In this document: piece after piece, positions 62,339-64,000 of the stretch
Position numbering within the stretch: the stretch's first letter is position 1
Layout of the letters: every line of letters begins with the position of its first letter
Made by a program: the position numbers and the translations under genes
Source: Desulfobacteraceae bacterium
GTDB taxonomy: Bacteria; Desulfobacterota; Desulfobacteria; Desulfobacterales; Desulfosalsimonadaceae
Length of the DNA: 64,000 nt
NCBI GenBank assembly: GCA_011390465.1
Contig: JAABSH010000005.1
Coordinates: 57,129-121,128 of the forward strand
Direction: 5' to 3'
The notes under the pieces: generated by a model
The model's input: only the letters and a program-made list of their open reading frames with translations
What the model was told of the DNA's origin: nothing
Databases searched by the model: none

Positions 62339-64000
62339 CTATTTTCCGGCCATCATGGCCGCGATATCGTCTTCCACCGTGCCAATGGGTTTGATATCGA
62401 ATTTGTCCACCAGCACATTCAGCACGGTGGGGGACACAAACGCCGGCAGGGTCGGGCCCAGGCGGATGCCTTTCACCCCGAGAAACAACAGGGCCAGCAG
62501 CACAGCCACGGCTTTCTGCTCGTACCAGGCCACATCAAAGGAAATGGGCAGTTCGTTGATATCGGAGAGCCCGAACACGTCTTTGAGTTTCAGGGCAATG
62601 ACCGCCAGGGAATAGCAGTCATTGCACTGGCCCGCGTCCAGTACCCGGGGAATGCCGCCGATATCGCCCAGATTCAGTTTGTTGTATCGGTATTTGGCGC
62701 AGCCCGCGGTCAGGATTACCGTATCTTTGGGCAGTTTTTCCGCCACTTCCGTGTAATAGCTTCTGGATTTCTGGCGGCCGTCGCACCCGGCCATGACAAT
62801 AAACCGTTTGATAGCCCCGGATTTCACGGCATCCACCACCTTGTCCGCTAACGCCAGCACCTGATTTCGGGCAAATCCGCCCACAATGGTGCCGGTTTCC
62901 AGTTCTTCCGGCGGCTGGCAGGTTTTGGCCTGCTTTACGAGCGCGGAAAAATCCTTGACCCCGCCGGCCGGCCGGTCCGCAATATGTGTTGCGCCGTCAT
63001 AGCCGACCACGCCGGTGGTGTAAAGACGATCCAGATAGGTGTTGTCTTTTTTAAGGGGCACCAGGCAGTTGGTGGTCAAAAGGACCGGGCCGTTAAAGGA
63101 CTCAAATTCCTTGTTCTGGTGCCACCAGGAGCCGCCGTAATTGCCCACAAAGTGATCATATTTTTTAAAAGCCGGATAATAATTGGCCGGCAGCATTTCG
63201 CCGTGGGTGTATACATCAACCCCCGTGCCTTCAGTCTGTTTGAGCAATTCTGCCATGTCTTTCAGGTCATGGCCGGAGATCAGGATGCCGGGGTTTTTGC
63301 CCACGCCAATGTTTACTTCGCTGATTTCCGGATGGCCGTAAGTGCTGGTGTTGGCTTCATCCAGAAGCGCCATGGTGGTGACGGCGCATTCCCCGCATTT
63401 CATCACCAGTCCCACCATTTCATCCACGGACAGGGCTTTGGTGGTGGAGGCCAGGGCTTCCATCATGAGATCATTGATCTCGTCTTTCTGATATCCCAGG
63501 ATGGCGGCATGGTCCGCATAGGCGGCAACGCCTTTCAGGCCGATGACCAAAAGTTCCCGGAGGGACCGGACATCTTCGTTTTCCGTTGCCAGAATGCCCA
63601 CACTTTTGGCTTTTTCCGCAAATCCCGCAGCACCACCGGTCCAGGTGGCAGGGTCCGGCAGAGTGCCGTCAAAATCCTGGCCTTTTTTTTCTTTATACAC
63701 GGCAAGAAAGGTTGATTTAAGCTGATCCCGGCGGCTTAAGGCGTCCTGGATCATGGCGGTAAAGCGATCGTCATCCCAGTTGGCATTGGTGATGGTGGCA
63801 AACAGCCCCTGGAGGACAAACAGGGCATGATCCCGGTTGGGCGCGCCCAGTTCTTTGAGTTTTTCCGCGTACACCGCAATCCCTTTCAGGGCAAAAATCA
63901 ACAGATCCTGAAGGTTGGCGGTTTCTTCGGGTTTTCCGCACACGCCTTTGACGGTGCAGCCGGTGTTTTTAGCGGTTTCCTGACATTGAAAACAGAACAT
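62339..64000 (-). CDS. hcp: Hybrid cluster protein / hydroxylamine reductase
   Basis: [27 protein letters not shown]-terminal Cys motif; [28 protein letters not shown]; start codon lies exactly at window end. Confidence 0.97.
   Translation of the reverse strand: MFCFQCQETAKNTGCTVKGVCGKPEETANLQDLLIFALKGIAVYAEKLKELGAPNRDHALFVLQGLFATITNANWDDDRFTAMIQDALSRRDQLKSTFLAVYKEKKGQDFDGTLPDPATWTGGAAGFAEKAKSVGILATENEDVRSLRELLVIGLKGVAAYADHAAILGYQKDEINDLMMEALASTTKALSVDEMVGLVMKCGECAVTTMALLDEANTSTYGHPEISEVNIGVGKNPGILISGHDLKDMAELLKQTEGTGVDVYTHGEMLPANYYPAFKKYDHFVGNYGGSWWHQNKEFESFNGPVLLTTNCLVPLKKDNTYLDRLYTTGVVGYDGATHIADRPAGGVKDFSALVKQAKTCQPPEELETGTIVGGFARNQVLALADKVVDAVKSGAIKRFIVMAGCDGRQKSRSYYTEVAEKLPKDTVILTAGCAKYRYNKLNLGDIGGIPRVLDAGQCNDCYSLAVIALKLKDVFGLSDINELPISFDVAWYEQKAVAVLLALLFLGVKGIRLGPTLPAFVSPTVLNVLVDKFDIKPIGTVEDDIAAMMAGK

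Overview
64 kb chromosomal window. Gene content (pyruvate:ferredoxin oxidoreductase, class-I-type hybrid cluster protein, A-type flavoprotein, NDP-forming acyl-CoA synthetase) suggests an anaerobic deltaproteobacterium of the Desulfobacterales type; this taxonomy is an inference. Core regions include the SRP/ribosome operon ffh-rpsP-khpA-rimM-trmD-SPOUT MTase-rplS-rnhB-yraN-rsmI (46.5-53 kb), rlmN, nth, ksgA, nifJ, and hcp/fprA at the right edge. Accessory highlights: (1) 17.1-25.3 kb: an apparent operon of a DcmR/MEDS-type regulator, DUF547, BioB-like radical SAM, TVP38-FAD-disulfide reductase fusion, AlkB-type alkane monooxygenase homologue and PF10118-type metal hydrolase, divergent from a fused TIGR04282/TIGR04283-type glycosyltransferase. 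(2) 31.2-39.3 kb: an AT-richer island with a 4xBACON/dockerin-like/2x(Fn3+FGE) secreted protein. Its two FGE C-termini look like diversity-generating-retroelement variable regions, but no RT or template repeat is visible. A DUF1566 protein carrying the same dockerin-like module follows. (3) Divergent paralogous RND/MMPL exporters sharing a promoter region with two TGACTGA-N4-TCAGTCA operators. (4) A nested-hairpin intergenic element at 7.52-7.63 kb and several dispersed intergenic repeats. No tRNA, rRNA, CRISPR array or intact transposon was recognised. All calls come from reading sequence and translations; no database search was run.
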